Of a stretch of DNA of 64,000 bases, positions 45,816-58,369 are shown in pieces (the stretch's first letter is position 1; each line of letters opens with the position of its first letter). This DNA is from Moniliophthora roreri. Its lineage: Eukaryota; Basidiomycota; Agaricomycetes; Agaricales; Marasmiaceae. The position numbers and the translations under genes are program-made. The stretch is from contig LATX02000046.1 in the NCBI GenBank assembly GCA_001466705.2, positions 1 through 64,000 on the forward strand, written 5' to 3'. Under the pieces are notes generated by a model. The model made no database searches. It was not told where the DNA came from and saw only the letters and a list, made by a program, of their open reading frames with translations.

Positions 45816-47281
45816 ATGCCTTCTGACATACCTCAAGTGCTTGTACCTTATATAACGGTTCAACACACTATCATCTTCCCGATTGCCACCTTGTCGGTAC
45901 GTTCGTCGTTACGCATATGACTTTCTAAGGACGGCTAATACGGCTTCCAGGCAATGTACTTCGCTTATGGCAAGTTTATCAAAATCTCAACTCGAGGGGA
46001 TAAAGACTGACGGACTCTTTCCCCAGGTTTCTACGTCTTATTATTTGGCACATATACCTATATGATGCGCACCCGCAAGCAAGATGATGAACAGCTCAAT
46101 CGCAGTTTGAACATATTGCTGACGGTGATCCTCTTTGTATTTTCTACGATCTATGTCGTAGCCTATACGATTGAGCGAGTCGACGGATCCATCTTCCGCT
46201 TCATTGCCGTCAAAACTCAGGAAGACGAACCGCTAATAGACTACCTAATGTTTAATGTCGAGAAGACAGTTGCCTTGTAAGACAATCATACATCCTATTG
46301 TACTTCTACTCACCAATAATTTTTCTAGTTGCTTCGAATTGCTAGGGTCTGTCTTTCTCAAGTAGGTCACTACTGACTATTCAGTTTGTACCAAGGAACT
46401 GAAACTGATTGATATTCCAGTATTGCAGCGGATTATCTGCTAGTTTGTGTTTGCGACCGATCAAGCTGGTTCCGTCTAATTTTTCTAATAGATCCACCGC
46501 TGTTATCTCATTTGGAGTTCCAAGAAACGAGTTACCTTGCCCCTAGTGGTAGCCTCAGTTCTTACAAACGGTGGGTATATAACCGTCTCCCCTACACTTC
46601 CATTGGCATCGTCACTGACAATCTGCCCGGTTTCAGTTTTCGGACTCACTGGCGCAATAATGGTGACAGTTTATAACGATGCGAGGGTCCAATCAAACGA
46701 GGCATTATTCGATCTCGGGGATACTATGAACGGTGCATACCGTACGGCCAGTACTGTGGTCAACTCTGTGATTACTCTTCTGACTGGTGCGCTTCGACTC
46801 CCGTAAAAGTCACTTCCAGTGCTAACGCTTGCATGAAACAGCGGGGCGCATTTGGTGGATCCATTGGCAAGTTCGTGCTCATGGTGTTTACACCACTGAC
46901 ACACTCATTCAGTCGGTGTACAGAATGATGTAAATCAATATCTACAAGCTTTAAAGTCCACACTAATCATCTTCCTCTTTCTCTAGACTCGAGTCTGGCT
47001 CACTGTATCCAATGCTGAGCATAATAAATTTGATCGTGGTGAATAGTACGACATTCGATGAGGCGCCGTTTGATTGCTATCCACTCGCGACCTTGAGTGC
47101 TGTAAGTGATAAGCTTTACCCGAAATCCTATTCTAAGCAGGTCCTTTAGGCAATTGCACCGACATTAATCATGGTCCGCGCAAAACTCGGTAAAAACATC
47201 GAAAGCCTGGAGGATCAGATCTTGGACATTCGTTTCACCACTCAACTAGCACCTGGGGAAAGGGCCAGCATCATTGTCTGA
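45816..47281 (+). CDS. Multi-pass membrane protein family, copy B (best preserved)
   Basis: ATG at 45816 (MPSDIPQVLVPYITVQ), exon 1 to 45896, exon 2 45951-45969, exon 3 46027-46276, then further exons to TGA 47279-47281. Hydrophobic segments: TIIFPIATLS, FYVLLFGTYTYMM, LLTVILFVFSTIYVVAYTI, a segment near 46440-46480, VSVFGLTGAIMVTV, VVNSVITLLTG, GSIGKFVLMVF, and MLSIINLIVVNS, so about seven membrane passes are possible. The end carries 'NIESLEDQILDIRF'. The intron after exon 2 begins GCAAGT (a GC-AG intron) where copy A has GTAAGT. I do not know the function. Relatives lie at 9.8, 13.5-15.0, 50.5 and 57.5-58.1 kb. Confidence 0.6.
45970..46026 (+). other. GC-AG intron
   Basis: GCAAGT...CCCCAG, 57 bp; the joined codons match the paralog that uses GTAAGT at the same place. 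Confidence 0.55.
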
Positions 47282-47690
47282 GCGTAAGCTCACTCTATCG
47301 GAAACCTCAGTATGGGGTCGGCGGAGGTTGATGCTGAAGGTGAAAAGGAGCAGCGGGTGAGGGAGGCGATTGTCGTGTGATTCAAAACGGTACATTATGC
47401 CGCTGCCTACAGCTTCCAATGTTCTATGTTGTGAATCCCGAGTTGAGCGGGTGCAAGAACAAAAGTAGTAGATTACTCTAATGCATTCTTTTCCTTTCTC
47501 CTTATCGTACCCCCACCTAGATACTCCAGTAGCTTCCTGACATATAGAATAATCTAGATACTTTTTGTATACATACGCAAAGCTCAAGAAGAGCCAGTAC
47601 GTAGAATAATCAATTCGATAGAAAATCCACAACATTCTTTATTTTCTCTTTCTCGGTTTAATCATTCGCATACTGGACGATCGATAATCC
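47282..47690. other. No gene recognised
   Basis: AT-rich 3' flank of copy B with no coding motif; likely its 3' untranslated and spacer region. Confidence 0.4.
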
Positions 47691-47839
47691 AGATGTACTA
47701 TCTCGAGTACAATGCTGATATGTGAGCTGCAGCGTGCTTATGGATGGAGAAAACAAGCCTATCATTAAACTTGCTTTGGTGCTGTTCTAAGCAGCGACGT
47801 TGCCTTACAGTTCGTGAGCTCGACGGCGATCGCTCATCG

Positions 47840-49045
47840 GAAAATGTGGCGGGAACAAGAGAGCGGCTTGAAAGTAAGGGCTTGAAGCGAGATTGAGATA
47901 AGGCGATGAAAGCCAAATACACTCAACGCCACTACATACGACCTGTTGACCAAGTACTGCATTTCCAGACGATTCATTCTCCGCTGATAGCATTCGGAGT
48001 CGTTGATACTGCGTGGCGTGATGAGAGATGTTGTATCGTTGAATGATTGATGAGAATTGTGGTGACTCAGTGCTGAAGCGCTCGAGTGTTGTTGTTCAGC
48101 AATTGCCGGTTTAGGTGAGTCGAAATTTACTGATGAAGCTTCCGAGTCCGGAGCGCTTCCAGCAAAGTGTTGATACCGAGCTGGATATACCAATCGCGGT
48201 AGCAACACAACTCCAAGAGTGAACAATTCAAGGCTGCCTATGTTTCCGGACTCATTCGTGATATCCTAGAGCTACTAGCATTATCTCGTCAGTCCGAACG
48301 AGTGCGCCAAGGAGAATTTCTCGGTATTGTAGTGTACATGAATGGTTTTAAATGCAGAAAACACACCATCACTTATCTTGAACCGTCGGAGTTCGAGTAG
48401 ATCTAGTGAATAAGCCAATCGGTTTACTAACCCTTGCAGGTGTATCGTCCCAGAAGAATGTATTGAGAAAGCATATAAGGTATCCCAGGGCCTGAATTCC
48501 GCCACGACGTACTGGTACATCCTGCTTAAACCACCCCTTGAGTCACCTCATCTCCTTTCCTGTAGGATCCCGTTGTATTTGCATCGAGTATTGTCGCAAA
48601 CCAGCCCAATGAGCAGCAGTCATGAGCGTTGAAATGAAAGAAAATTAGGCGCTCGTCACCGTCAGCTCCAGCCTTTCTCCCACGACCCATCGCGACCATA
48701 CGATATACCCATTCTTGCATTCATTGGCTCTTCCTACCTTCTGACACCCAGACTCCAGTGTCCAGCTAACCATGAAGTCGACACCCATATTTTTGGTGAT
48801 TCGAAAGACCATTTAATTCCCAAGGGTCAAGTCTATCTCTCGGTCAAGACCTGGCTTCTCAAAGGTGGTAGACGAGGCCTAGTAGCTCTATGATGGCTGG
48901 CAGCGTGTGAGGTCGTCCTTTGTCTACTTGCACGGCTCCATTTGACGGCTACACAGAAAATTTTAGGAATTGAGGATCGTGAAGTGAAATCCGGCCTCAT
49001 ACCGAGGGCTGTATAGGCATAGGCAGTATCGCCTCACCAAAGGGG
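47840..49045 (-). repeat. Segmental duplication block, continuous CpG-rich copy
   Basis: Matches 15359-16115 and then 26850-27345 without the 10.7-kb interruption. It includes a minus-strand frame (48226-47834) with LGVVLLPRLVYPARYQ and a Ser/His-rich tail, probably C-terminal exons of another membrane protein. Confidence 0.6.
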
Positions 49046-49067
49046 GGGGGGGGGGGGGGGGGGGGGG
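49042..49067 (+). repeat. Poly-G tract (26 G)
   Basis: Uninterrupted run of G, then CATCGGGGG. Strong G-quadruplex potential; length is likely to vary or be miscalled. Confidence 0.9.
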
Positions 49068-49309
49068 CATCGGGGGATTACTTGATGTATAACGCAAGAA
49101 GGAATAATGCTCGTAGGTCTTCTTCCTACTCAAACAGGAACTCAGGCTGATGAAAACATGCAGAGATAAACCTCTTCATAATCAACCAACCCATCCGAGC
49201 CTACGCTACCAGACTCGCCGGTATACATCTCCGATGCCGAAAGTCCACCGCCATCACGTTCTTCCATATCCGACACTGTTCTTGAAAGTCTTGGTCTTCG
49301 CGTGAAAAG

Positions 49310-50590
49310 AGGAGATGATTTCGCTGCATTAGATTTGGCCAGGATATAGGTACGTCTCATAGAATACCTTTTTTCCTGCAACTATGTCATTCTGATTGCT
49401 TTACCAGTTCACGTCGGTGTTACATCATACTGACGATACTCTATGATAACCTCAACGACCGCCAAGGATGCTATTGGGCTTTGGCTATGCCAGATCTTTT
49501 CGACTCTTTCTCGGCGTCTCCAACAGTCCACTGGACCTGCATATCCCCAATTCCCCGTAATCGCAGGATGAAACTACCATAGCAGACCCACGAACGGACG
49601 AGGAGATTTACTGGTTCACCACGCTGATTGCTAGCGAAGTTGGAAGTTGACGACCGCTACGAACCGTGGTTCGGTTGTCGTGAAGTTCAACATCTCGACG
49701 TAGATCACTACTGGACGGGACAAGGACGCTTCCTCAGGTCGAGTAATAGGTGCGATGCCGATTGTTTCCACATGCCGCTAGCACGTAACTGGCAAAAGCG
49801 TCACTCCAAAAGGAACTCCTACCTAACCAACTGCCAGCAGATTCTTGCTCTTCGTCCTTGCATATCGAGGTTAGCCTCTCACGGTACCACACTCAAACCG
49901 GACAGTACAGAGGTGAAGGATTTGGGTCCACGGGGAGAGCGGCGAGAAAGCCGTCAAGTGGCTTCGTATCTTCTCGAGGTACAGCGGAGAAACACCGGAC
50001 CAGTAGACATAGGACAGAGGCGATGTTGCCTTGACTCTCCCATCACGCCAGGTGTGATCCATCCTCTAGACTGCTGGTGGATTCTGAATATGTTGTCAGG
50101 CGTAAAACGAGTCTCAAACCTCTTCCTACCCACTACCAGGCTGTCCATGCAGCACGAACGCCCGTCTTCCGATACCTAGACAAGTAGTGCATCGAAGTCG
50201 TTTTGGGACCATCTATTCGTGCTTTCATGGACAGATCTACCTATTCCTGACGCGGAAACCGCCCCGAACGATGCTATACATTGGCGCGGGGTGAAGGCAA
50301 AGCACGAATAATGGTGTTTTTGTGGGGATTGGGCTGAGGGTAAGTCGTAGTGTTTCATCCAATATAAAGGGTAATGCTAACACTGGGTTATGGGTAGTAG
50401 GAAATAGAACTCGCAAGGATGTTCTTCTGTAGGCTACTCTCTCTACCATGTATGTCGTCGCCAGTCTTGTCGAAGAAGACTCCGACGGCCATTGTACGAG
50501 TAGACGGGTTCTGCTGCCGCCATACTGAGATTTCCAATTGAATGCACTGGAGCTCGGGATAATGTGGTACTTCCTCCATGTCGGCTGGGT
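49310..50590. repeat. Segmental duplication, copy 1
   Basis: Shares long stretches with 55660-56950: GCATTAGATTTGGCC.GGATA near the start; CAGTACAGAGGTGAAGGATT at about 49900 and 56313; ATGTTCTTCTGTAGGCTA at about 50420 and 56873. The end (50510-50585) instead matches the tail of membrane-protein copy C (57594-57670), so about 640 bp is missing here or inserted there. Confidence 0.7.
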
Positions 50591-50964
50591 CATCGCGATT
50601 CGCGAAGGAAAACGGACGTTCTACAGTTTCGTTGGATCATTCGGCATCGGATTCGTGGTCCCTGTTATCTACCTGGCCGTCGGTTCTATTCTACCTCTGA
50701 CTAACTACAAACTGTGACCCCTACTCCCCCAGGCCCGCCGGTACACGTCGCTGATGCCAAAAATCGTGTTCTTCCATATCCGATACTGTTTTCAAAAATT
50801 ATAGTTGCAGGCCCTAGTCGAAATCACTCTATAATAAATAATATTTATGTAGAGAATACAGATTGCAAAAATACAGAAACGAAAGCAATGCAGGACGACA
50901 AACAAGAAATTGGTCAGATAATGATCAGTAAATAGAAAGAAAGACGAACGTAATAGGAAGACCT

Positions 50965-53900
50965 CTACCACTTGCGTCGCTTGGCTTCAGCGTTGCATTC
51001 AGACTCCCGGTCGTCAGGTCCCCTTTTACTACCAAAACGGTAAGCACCTTCATTCTCCCTCAGCACCTTATCACACAGCCTCTCCAATTGGACTCTATCA
51101 TGAACGTAACCCACAGATTGCGAGCGTTGAACATAGTGAAGAGCCCGGTATTCGAAAATCCAGGCATAAGTATCGCGTTGATCCGGTTCCCAGTTGTAAC
51201 CGTCGACATTGGTCCATGTCCTGACACCCGTTGGCGCAGAGTTTGACGCTGCATCCAGATGATTGATGACCTGATGTACCGTCAGCCAAGGATGACTGTT
51301 CGGCCTTTGAAAGTTGGACAAAATACGTTGACGAATGGTAGAGGCATGTAAACCAAAACCCATGTGTAAGCCAGCCTCCGCCAATAGCGCACTGCACTGT
51401 TGCAGCATGTAGGACCGAAATATGTGTTCGATGCGCCCGGCGGGGTCGATGAGATCGTGATATAAAGACTGCCAGGGAGGATACGGCCACGCAATAGACT
51501 CGATGATGAAGTGTTCCCTGAACCAATCCAATATCTCGCGTCCAAGAGTGCACCCTGTCTGATAGGCTTTCAATAGATATGAGTGATCATCAGATGAAAA
51601 AGCCGCGTCGTCCTCGCTGTACAATTCATGCCATAGAACATCCCCCAGCTCCAGGACATTAAACATTGTCAGGAAGTCGATTAGGCCAGTAAATGTCAAA
51701 AGGTTAGGAATGTGTGCCGCCGAGGGATTGCCGTCTGCACATAATTCAATATACGAAGCGGAGTTGTGCATTATAGCATAGTGCCAATGTACCATCAGCT
51801 GAACGAGCCATAGGCGGTCCTCCCTTTTTCGCCTAGGTGCCTCCCTCCGTTGGTCACGGAACATCTCGTGAAACAGAGCCCAGCAAGTCTGGCGGATCGT
51901 GACGCATGATAAGAAGAAAGAGTCTCTGGAAATCGAATGCTGCAATGACACGACGTAATGAAAAGTCCCAGGACGTATAAGGCTGTTCAAGATAACATCA
52001 GTTCCAAAGTAAATTGCTGCAACAACAACACTTACAGAATATCTCCAGGCAGCAGCACAACTGCAACCGTTTGGGCATCCATGTGTTGGTGCGAGTCCAA
52101 TCCAGCCACGCTGGCCAGGTCTGTACGGGCATAGTCGTCGGAGTCTCGAGGTACGAACAGAAGAACAAGCTTCGCACCGACTTCCACTCCAATGGAAGTG
52201 GCGAAACCAGAGGGTGAAAATCGGCCTCTTTCAACCACATCTTTCACTGAGGCAACCCTCCACACCATATCGAGGCAGGCGTAGGGGTTGGTTGTGACCG
52301 AGGCGAAAGAATGCTGAGAGTGAGGTTGCATGTCAAGCCATGCGTCGTGGTCCGACCTTAGAGCGTTAAGCACGTCCGCCATTGGAAACCCTGGATCGCC
52401 GCCGGAGACGTTGACACATGCCAAAAGTCTCCCCGTGTTATGAGCTTCAGTGATAAGATCCTCAAAAGATGCCGCTACAACCTCTGCGGCATGGTCCAGA
52501 GAGAGCCGAGAAAAATCTACAACCAAGAATATAGTCAATACTCTGATATGCATGTCAGCCACAAAAACACACATACCGTACATTTCACGTTTTTTGTGAA
52601 ACCCCATCTCCGAAGCGAAATTCTGAAGACACATTCGATCAAAGGAGCCTCCCACGAGACCATTTAATGGAACGTGCGTAACCAACAGATGGTTCACCCT
52701 GAACAGCTTCCGCACGACCGATCTATCCATTCGAGCGAAATCTTCATATGGCATGCAATTAATACCACGTACTGAACGCCGAACAGCTTGATCAGGAGGA
52801 AGCTGAGGGGGGGTCGGACACACCTGAGAGGATTCCATCATGGGGGAGTCAAGGCATACCGCTATGGGTGCACCACCATTCCCGACAGCAGCCTCGTTCG
52901 CCAATCCTAACAGACGATGCAGTTCCTCATGTAGGTCACGGACACTCTGAATAACCAATAAGCAAAATGTAAGCAAGGAAACCTTCCGTGCAAATACCTC
53001 AGGAAAAAAAGATGGCGCATACTTAACGCTCCGACCATCTAGAGCGTAAATCAAGTACGTGCGTCTCGTCATTCTCTGTAACTGACGATCAGCTAGTGTC
53101 AATATTAGGGATGAATGACTCACCAAGATCGGAGCGTTATTGAAGATTGCCGGCCTCAACAAGGTGTCTGCATGTCTTGCAGCTGGTAAGGTGGAGCCAC
53201 AGTTTGATAGAGGTACGATGGAAGGAAACATTGCTGCGTACCTTCGACATCTGGGGAGCGTCTAGCCTGATTCTGTTCTTCATGATGCAACGGATGCCGG
53301 GTCAGGGACTCTGCAGGAACGTCAAAGTTAGGCGTCTGTGGCATATCGTTGTCTGAATCAGCGACATTGGACAAAGGTGAACTACCAGCAGTTATACTGG
53401 AAGCGCTATTATGTCTATGGGAAGGGAAATGTGACGAGAGGGTGTGTAGACTATTGGCATCATAACCGCAATCACATGGGTTTGCGCTGCCCAGATGGCG
53501 ACGCCCTAGGTGGTCAGCACATTCACTCCGGATAGGTGATGCCACAGCATCGGGATTGTTTTGTGGGACGTGCACATTCACGACTTCATCGGTAGTGATG
53601 GCCGTGTTGACGAGTTGTTGGGCGGAACCACTGTCCACGAGACATTCAGTGGATAATGCTCGTTCGAGTCCATCGTGAGAGTGAGGTCCGTTCGCAGATT
53701 CATTGTGAGTGGGCGTGCGCTCTTCGGGTAGCGGAGCGGAATTGGAATCTACTCGACATTCGGGCGACAATGCTAGTCAGCTATGTCAACCGTCGTCAAC
53801 ATAAGATGCAAGCAAGCCTCACCTTTCTGGAAAAAGGTCTTCGTGCGGAGATTGAGAACCCCCAGGTCAATGGAATCCACACGCTTGAGGAACTTCTCCA

Positions 53901-55250
53901 GGGCATGCTCAGCGAATGTACCCTTTCTGCCCATGTCAAACAGCCCCTCCCACAACCAATTTTCAATCTTCACCAACATTTTAGGTTTGTCATTACCCAA
54001 GGCAAACCAAGCCTAAGATACAGTCAGGCGTGGGCTGATCCCGAGCATGTCTAACTTACCTCTACCATGCGATCTCTTTTAATATCGTTACCAAGGAGAC
54101 TTATATTCACCAGCAGAATCAATGGAGAAATGGTAACTGCCATGAACAGAGGTTGTCTAACCCTTTTGGGAACTTTTGTCTCGACGGATCTGATGTTGGC
54201 AACAGACTCGCTATACGCTATATCAGTACTAGGCAGCAAGAACATAGATAGTCCGCACCCAAAGATAGCAGTAGCATCGCGTTGGCTAGGCAGATCATGG
54301 TGACCCTAGGCGACAAATGGAAACTAAGCAACGAGCAATCGTGTATGAAGTCGATACGAGCGAAGCATAAGAAAGAATGTCAACGCAAACGCTGCAGCCT
54401 CCATGTTGTGCAAGTTCTTATCCAGCTCCGAGCGTTTGAGGCGACAGTTCATTCTCCGGAGTTGTAGGATGCATGGGCCAAGGTATGGGGAGCTTCCAGC
54501 GTCCTCAACCTGGTTAGTTGGTAATGAAGGCTGTCGGGAATACTGTTTAAAATTATTCTGTACAGCTTCAATGAGTCCAAGCCAGCCTTCCTCGCATGTG
54601 AATCTTCCGAAAGCATGCTGACTCGTTTCATCAGTAAGATGAATGACACCAGAGATTCGATATTCTTCTTACCATGCCGAGAACACCTTCGGAAAACGAG
54701 GTCCGTTGAATTCGCCTTGGATTTCGTTCACCAGAAGAGAAAACAGCGACGCTGATATCTAACACCCTCAAAGGCATAATAAAAACCGTCATCGCAGGAA
54801 TAAGAATCTTAACATCAGCAGAACGTAGTTGGCCGTGGAGTCCTGGCTTCTCCGCATGAGCAAGTCGCATTTTGGCGAAAGTGCCAATGGCACAGGGCTG
54901 AATAAAGGTAATATTTAGCTGCTCAAAGCTTCACAAACGCCCTAACGCACCCTAAGGAACTCCGGGATCGACACATCTACTTCCTCCACGGATTTCTCGA
55001 TATGAAGACTTTTTGGGAGGAATGAGGTCTCGAAGGGCATTACCTCGAGACATGTCCATTCCTCCACCAAAATATCAGAATTTGTGAATGTCTGTGCTGG
55101 CGGTTGAGGAGTTGACTGAAGTACGAGCGATCCGTGGGCCATAACATATGCGGCCAAGTAGAAGGGTTTTGTTCCGAGATAAGCTGGAGCCTGCGGAGGC
55201 TTATCAGAGGATAAGTTCTGCGTGAGTGGTAGATGAGACGCGTGCACCTG
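50965..55250 (-). CDS. Large JmjC-like (cupin) protein, Agaricomycete-expanded family
   Basis: Minus-strand gene with about ten short introns. Blocks in order: 'TKPFYLAAYVMAHGSLVL' (about 55170), 'ADVKILIPAMTVFIMPLRVL' (about 54810), 'HAFGRFTCEEGWLGLIEAVQ' (about 54615), 'LQLRRMNCRLKRSELDKNL' (about 54460), 'KIENWLWEGLFDMGRKGTFA' (about 53970), a Ser/Asn/His-rich linker (53770-53240), 'TYLIYALDGRSVKYAP', 'HVPLNGLVGGSF', then a JmjC-type barrel: 'SGFATSIGVEVGAKLVLLFV' (about 52200), 'VAVVLLPGDIL', intron, 'LIRPGTFHYVVSLQHSISRD' (about 51960), and a C-terminal domain ending in basic AKRRKW. The iron-binding HxD is not seen, so demethylase activity is doubtful. The last exons are long and open. 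Start codon not fixed. Confidence 0.55.
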
Positions 55251-55659
55251 ACAAGGTTGACGCGTCTTGCTTTCGCACTCCCAACATCAGCCACGTCACG
55301 CCGCTTTCGCAGAAATTTTCGATCCCTCCCACCACTCCCTTGTGTAGTTGGGTGTCCCGAACAAGCCGGCTTCGGACACTCTTATACCCGGTTGGCCTGG
55401 GTCCCCCTTCGGTGGGTTGGGTCCTTTCCTTTAGGTAGGTTTCCATCCGCCACCCACCCAGGCCAGCCTTCGGCACACACCGTTTCAGATGAAGATTGCC
55501 CTTATTGATAACCTTTGTCTAGGGCAATCTTCATACATTTGCCTTCTGCTCATCGTGAACCGAGCAGAACTTATCCGCCGATGATGAAAGCGTTTTGGCA
55601 GCGTGGGAACAATAAAAAATCTAGCCCTTCTGATGCACGGATAATTTGCGTGAAAGGAA
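55251..55659. other. No gene recognised
   Basis: GC-rich; some Pro/Ser/Arg-rich frames but no motif. Confidence 0.35.
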
Positions 55660-56950
55660 GGGACAACTTCGTTGCATTAGATTTGGCCGGGATATAGGTA
55701 CGTCTCATACAATACCTTTTCTCTGCAGCTACGTTACTCTGATTGCTTTCCCAGTCCACGCCGGTGTTACACCATATTGACAATACTTTATGACGAGGAC
55801 GCCATCGGGCTTTGGCTATACCAGGTCTTTCTCAGCGTATCCAACGGTACACTAGGTCTGGATATCCCAATTCCTCGTATATCGCATAACGAAACTACCG
55901 TAGCAAACCCACGGACGAACGAGGAAACCTTAGAAGGCCTACTGGTTCACCACATTGACCCTTACCGCTAGCGAAGTTGATGACCGATATGAACCTCGGG
56001 TCGGTTGTCATGAAGCTCAACATCTCAACGTAGATCACTACTGAGCAGGACAAGAACACTTCATAAGGGCGAATAACAGGTGCGAACACCGATTGTTTCT
56101 ACATATCGCTGCTCCATAACTGACAAAAACGTCGCTTTTAGAACGAATTGGCCTAGGAAGGCTTTACCGGGTCGCACCCCCGGGAAGCTTAGTCGAGCTT
56201 ATATACTCACTCCAAGGCTGAGTCCCACCTAGCCGAATACCTATCTGCTCGATTACCTGCCAGTGACTTCTCGCTCTTCGCCCTTGCATATCGAGACACT
56301 CATGAACACAGACAGTACAGAGGTGAAGGATTTGGGTTCAAGGGGAGAGCGACGAGAAAGCCATCAAGTGGTTTCGTATCTCTTCAAGGTACAGGGAAAG
56401 AACACTGGACTGGTAGGTATAAGACAGAAAGGCGATTTTGCCTGTGAGTCTCCCACCACACCAGGTGCGGCCCATCTTTTAGACTGCTGCACATATGTGG
56501 ATTCTAATTATGTTGTCTAAGGCATAAAATGATTCTCAACCTCTTTCTTACCCACCACTAAGGCTATCACGTAGTACGAACGCCCGCCTTCCGACACCCC
56601 AGACAACTTGGGCATCGATAGCGAAGTCGTTTTGGAAGTCTCCTCATCCTATCTCCGACTATGGTTCGAAATACACCGTCTACTCGTGCTTTTATCGACA
56701 AGTCGACGCAATATGGGCTCCCGAACGCCGGTATACATTTGCACGGGATGAAGACGAAGCACAACGATTGGTGTTTTTGTGGGGGTTAGGTTGAGGGTGA
56801 GTCGTAGTTTTCCGTCCCATATAAAGGGTAATGCTAACATAGGGCCATAGGTAATAGGAAGTAGAACTCGCAAAGATGTTCTTCTGTAGGCTATGCTCTC
56901 CATCATGTCGTCGCCATTTTCATCGAAGGAGACTCCGACGGCCGTTGTGC
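55660..56950. repeat. Segmental duplication, copy 2
   Basis: Counterpart of 49310-50490; continues into membrane-protein copy C. The paralogs differ by many small indels, so this is an old duplication. Confidence 0.7.
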
Positions 56951-57539
56951 GACCTGTCATTGTCCACAACGTACCGATGACGCGACGTGAGCTTTCGTCG
57001 ACGGTCTCCAAAATATCGACAAGTCGCTGGCCGACTCTGGCAGTTCGGAGGAGAGTCTGGGAGCGGTTTGTAGTGTTCCTGAAACGTGCTAAGGGACAAC
57101 ATTCTGATCGTTCTTCAATAGGTCTGGGCATCCACCAAGATGCACAACCTAAATTAAGTACATTCTTGACAACGTCATGCGTGCTCTTCCTCGTCAGCCC
57201 GAACGCCAATCGCAAAGTTTCTTTTCTTTTTTTAGCTTTTGGACTCCACCATTCTCGTGTACTTTTACGGACTCTTTTCTTCGTGTCATATCATGTTTCC
57301 TTCGAGGATATCATCGGGAGCGAGGTGAGGAGGATTAGCCTTCAGGGCCTCACAGTCAGCTCATTGATAGCGGCTATCATATCGCAGACTAATGCCCATA
57401 GATGTAGTATCCTATCTCACGTAGCAAATAGAGGGTCGCTTTTTCCGAGACGTTACAAAAGAATGAATACAACGGAACGGTAAACCGGAGGGGGGAACAA
57501 CGAGAATGCCAAGGTCATTCGTAGCAAATAGAAGTTTGG

Positions 57540-58110
57540 TTACACCGCGGTCGTCTCCTTCCCGTTGACTATCCGCCCCTCGTCTCCTCCTTCAAGCTCC
57601 GCTGCCCCCATACTGAGATTTTCGATTGAATGCACCGGAGCTCGGGATACGGTGATAGTCCCCTCCTGAGGTACTGGTCGGCTGGTGAAACGAATGCCGG
57701 ACACCTGGTCCTGCAAGCTTTCCACATTCAAGTTGTTGCCGAATTTTGTGCGGACAATAATTAATGTTGGGGCAATTCCCTGAACAACTATTAGGAAAGC
57801 ACTTTAGGTTAAATAAAATTAATACTTACAGCACTCAAGGTCACGAATGGGAAAAAGTCAAGAGGTAGTGCATCAACTGTTGTAGTGTTTCTCAAAACCA
57901 AACCCACGATGCTTAAAACTGGGTACAGTGAGCCAGATTCGAGTCTAGAGGAAGAAAAAATGAATGTCGTTCGAGCTCATCAATGCCCCGCCAGACTCGC
58001 ATAATTCTCGGGACTGAATAAAGAAGTTTGCCACTTGTAGTATGAATATTGTGAGTCCGAACTTGCCGATGGATCCACTATATACGTCCGACTTCATATA
58101 TACGTGAGTT
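57540..58110 (-). pseudogene. Multi-pass membrane protein family, copy C (C-terminal part)
   Basis: Minus strand: 'GSIGKFGLTIFILQVANFF' (about 58070), 'QSRELCESGG', the last membrane segment region (about 57900), an intron, then 'NVESLQDQVSGIRF' and a Gly/Glu tail with stop at 57542-57540. This matches the C-terminal third of copies A and B. All N-terminal exons are missing; an ABC-transporter fragment takes their place upstream in the same orientation. Confidence 0.55.
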
Positions 58111-58116
58111 AGGTCG

Positions 58117-58343
58117 ATAACAGTGTCTATCGTCCCTGTTGAAGCGACCTTGCCATCTTTGACTGCAACGACGAACTCTGCCAGCGGTGCTGTCAACGGG
58201 ACGTTATGAGTCTATCAAGCTTCCTATGAGCATCCTCAAAACAGTCTCTGAGCGCAAACAAGCTTACCACAAGGATAACCGTCCTCCCTTTCATCAAATC
58301 TCCTTTGAAACACTTGTCCACGATCCACTTGGCAGCATAAACA
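58117..58343 (-). pseudogene. ABC transporter (ABCC-like) nucleotide-binding domain fragment
   Basis: Two minus-strand exons: 58343-58268 'VYAAKWIVDKCFKGDLMKGR' then TVILV, GT-AG intron 58267-58212, and 58211 downward 'THNVPLTAPLAEFVVAVKDG' then KVASTG. This is the end of a nucleotide-binding domain: the helix after the D-loop, the H-loop (TVILVTHN, switch His present) and the following strand. Walker A, signature and Walker B motifs would lie upstream but are cut off by the repeat beginning at 58370, which sits in the preceding intron. Such exporters pump drugs or conjugates. Only this piece remains. Confidence 0.65.
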
Positions 58344-58369
58344 CTAGGAACAATCCAAGGTCAGTAACT

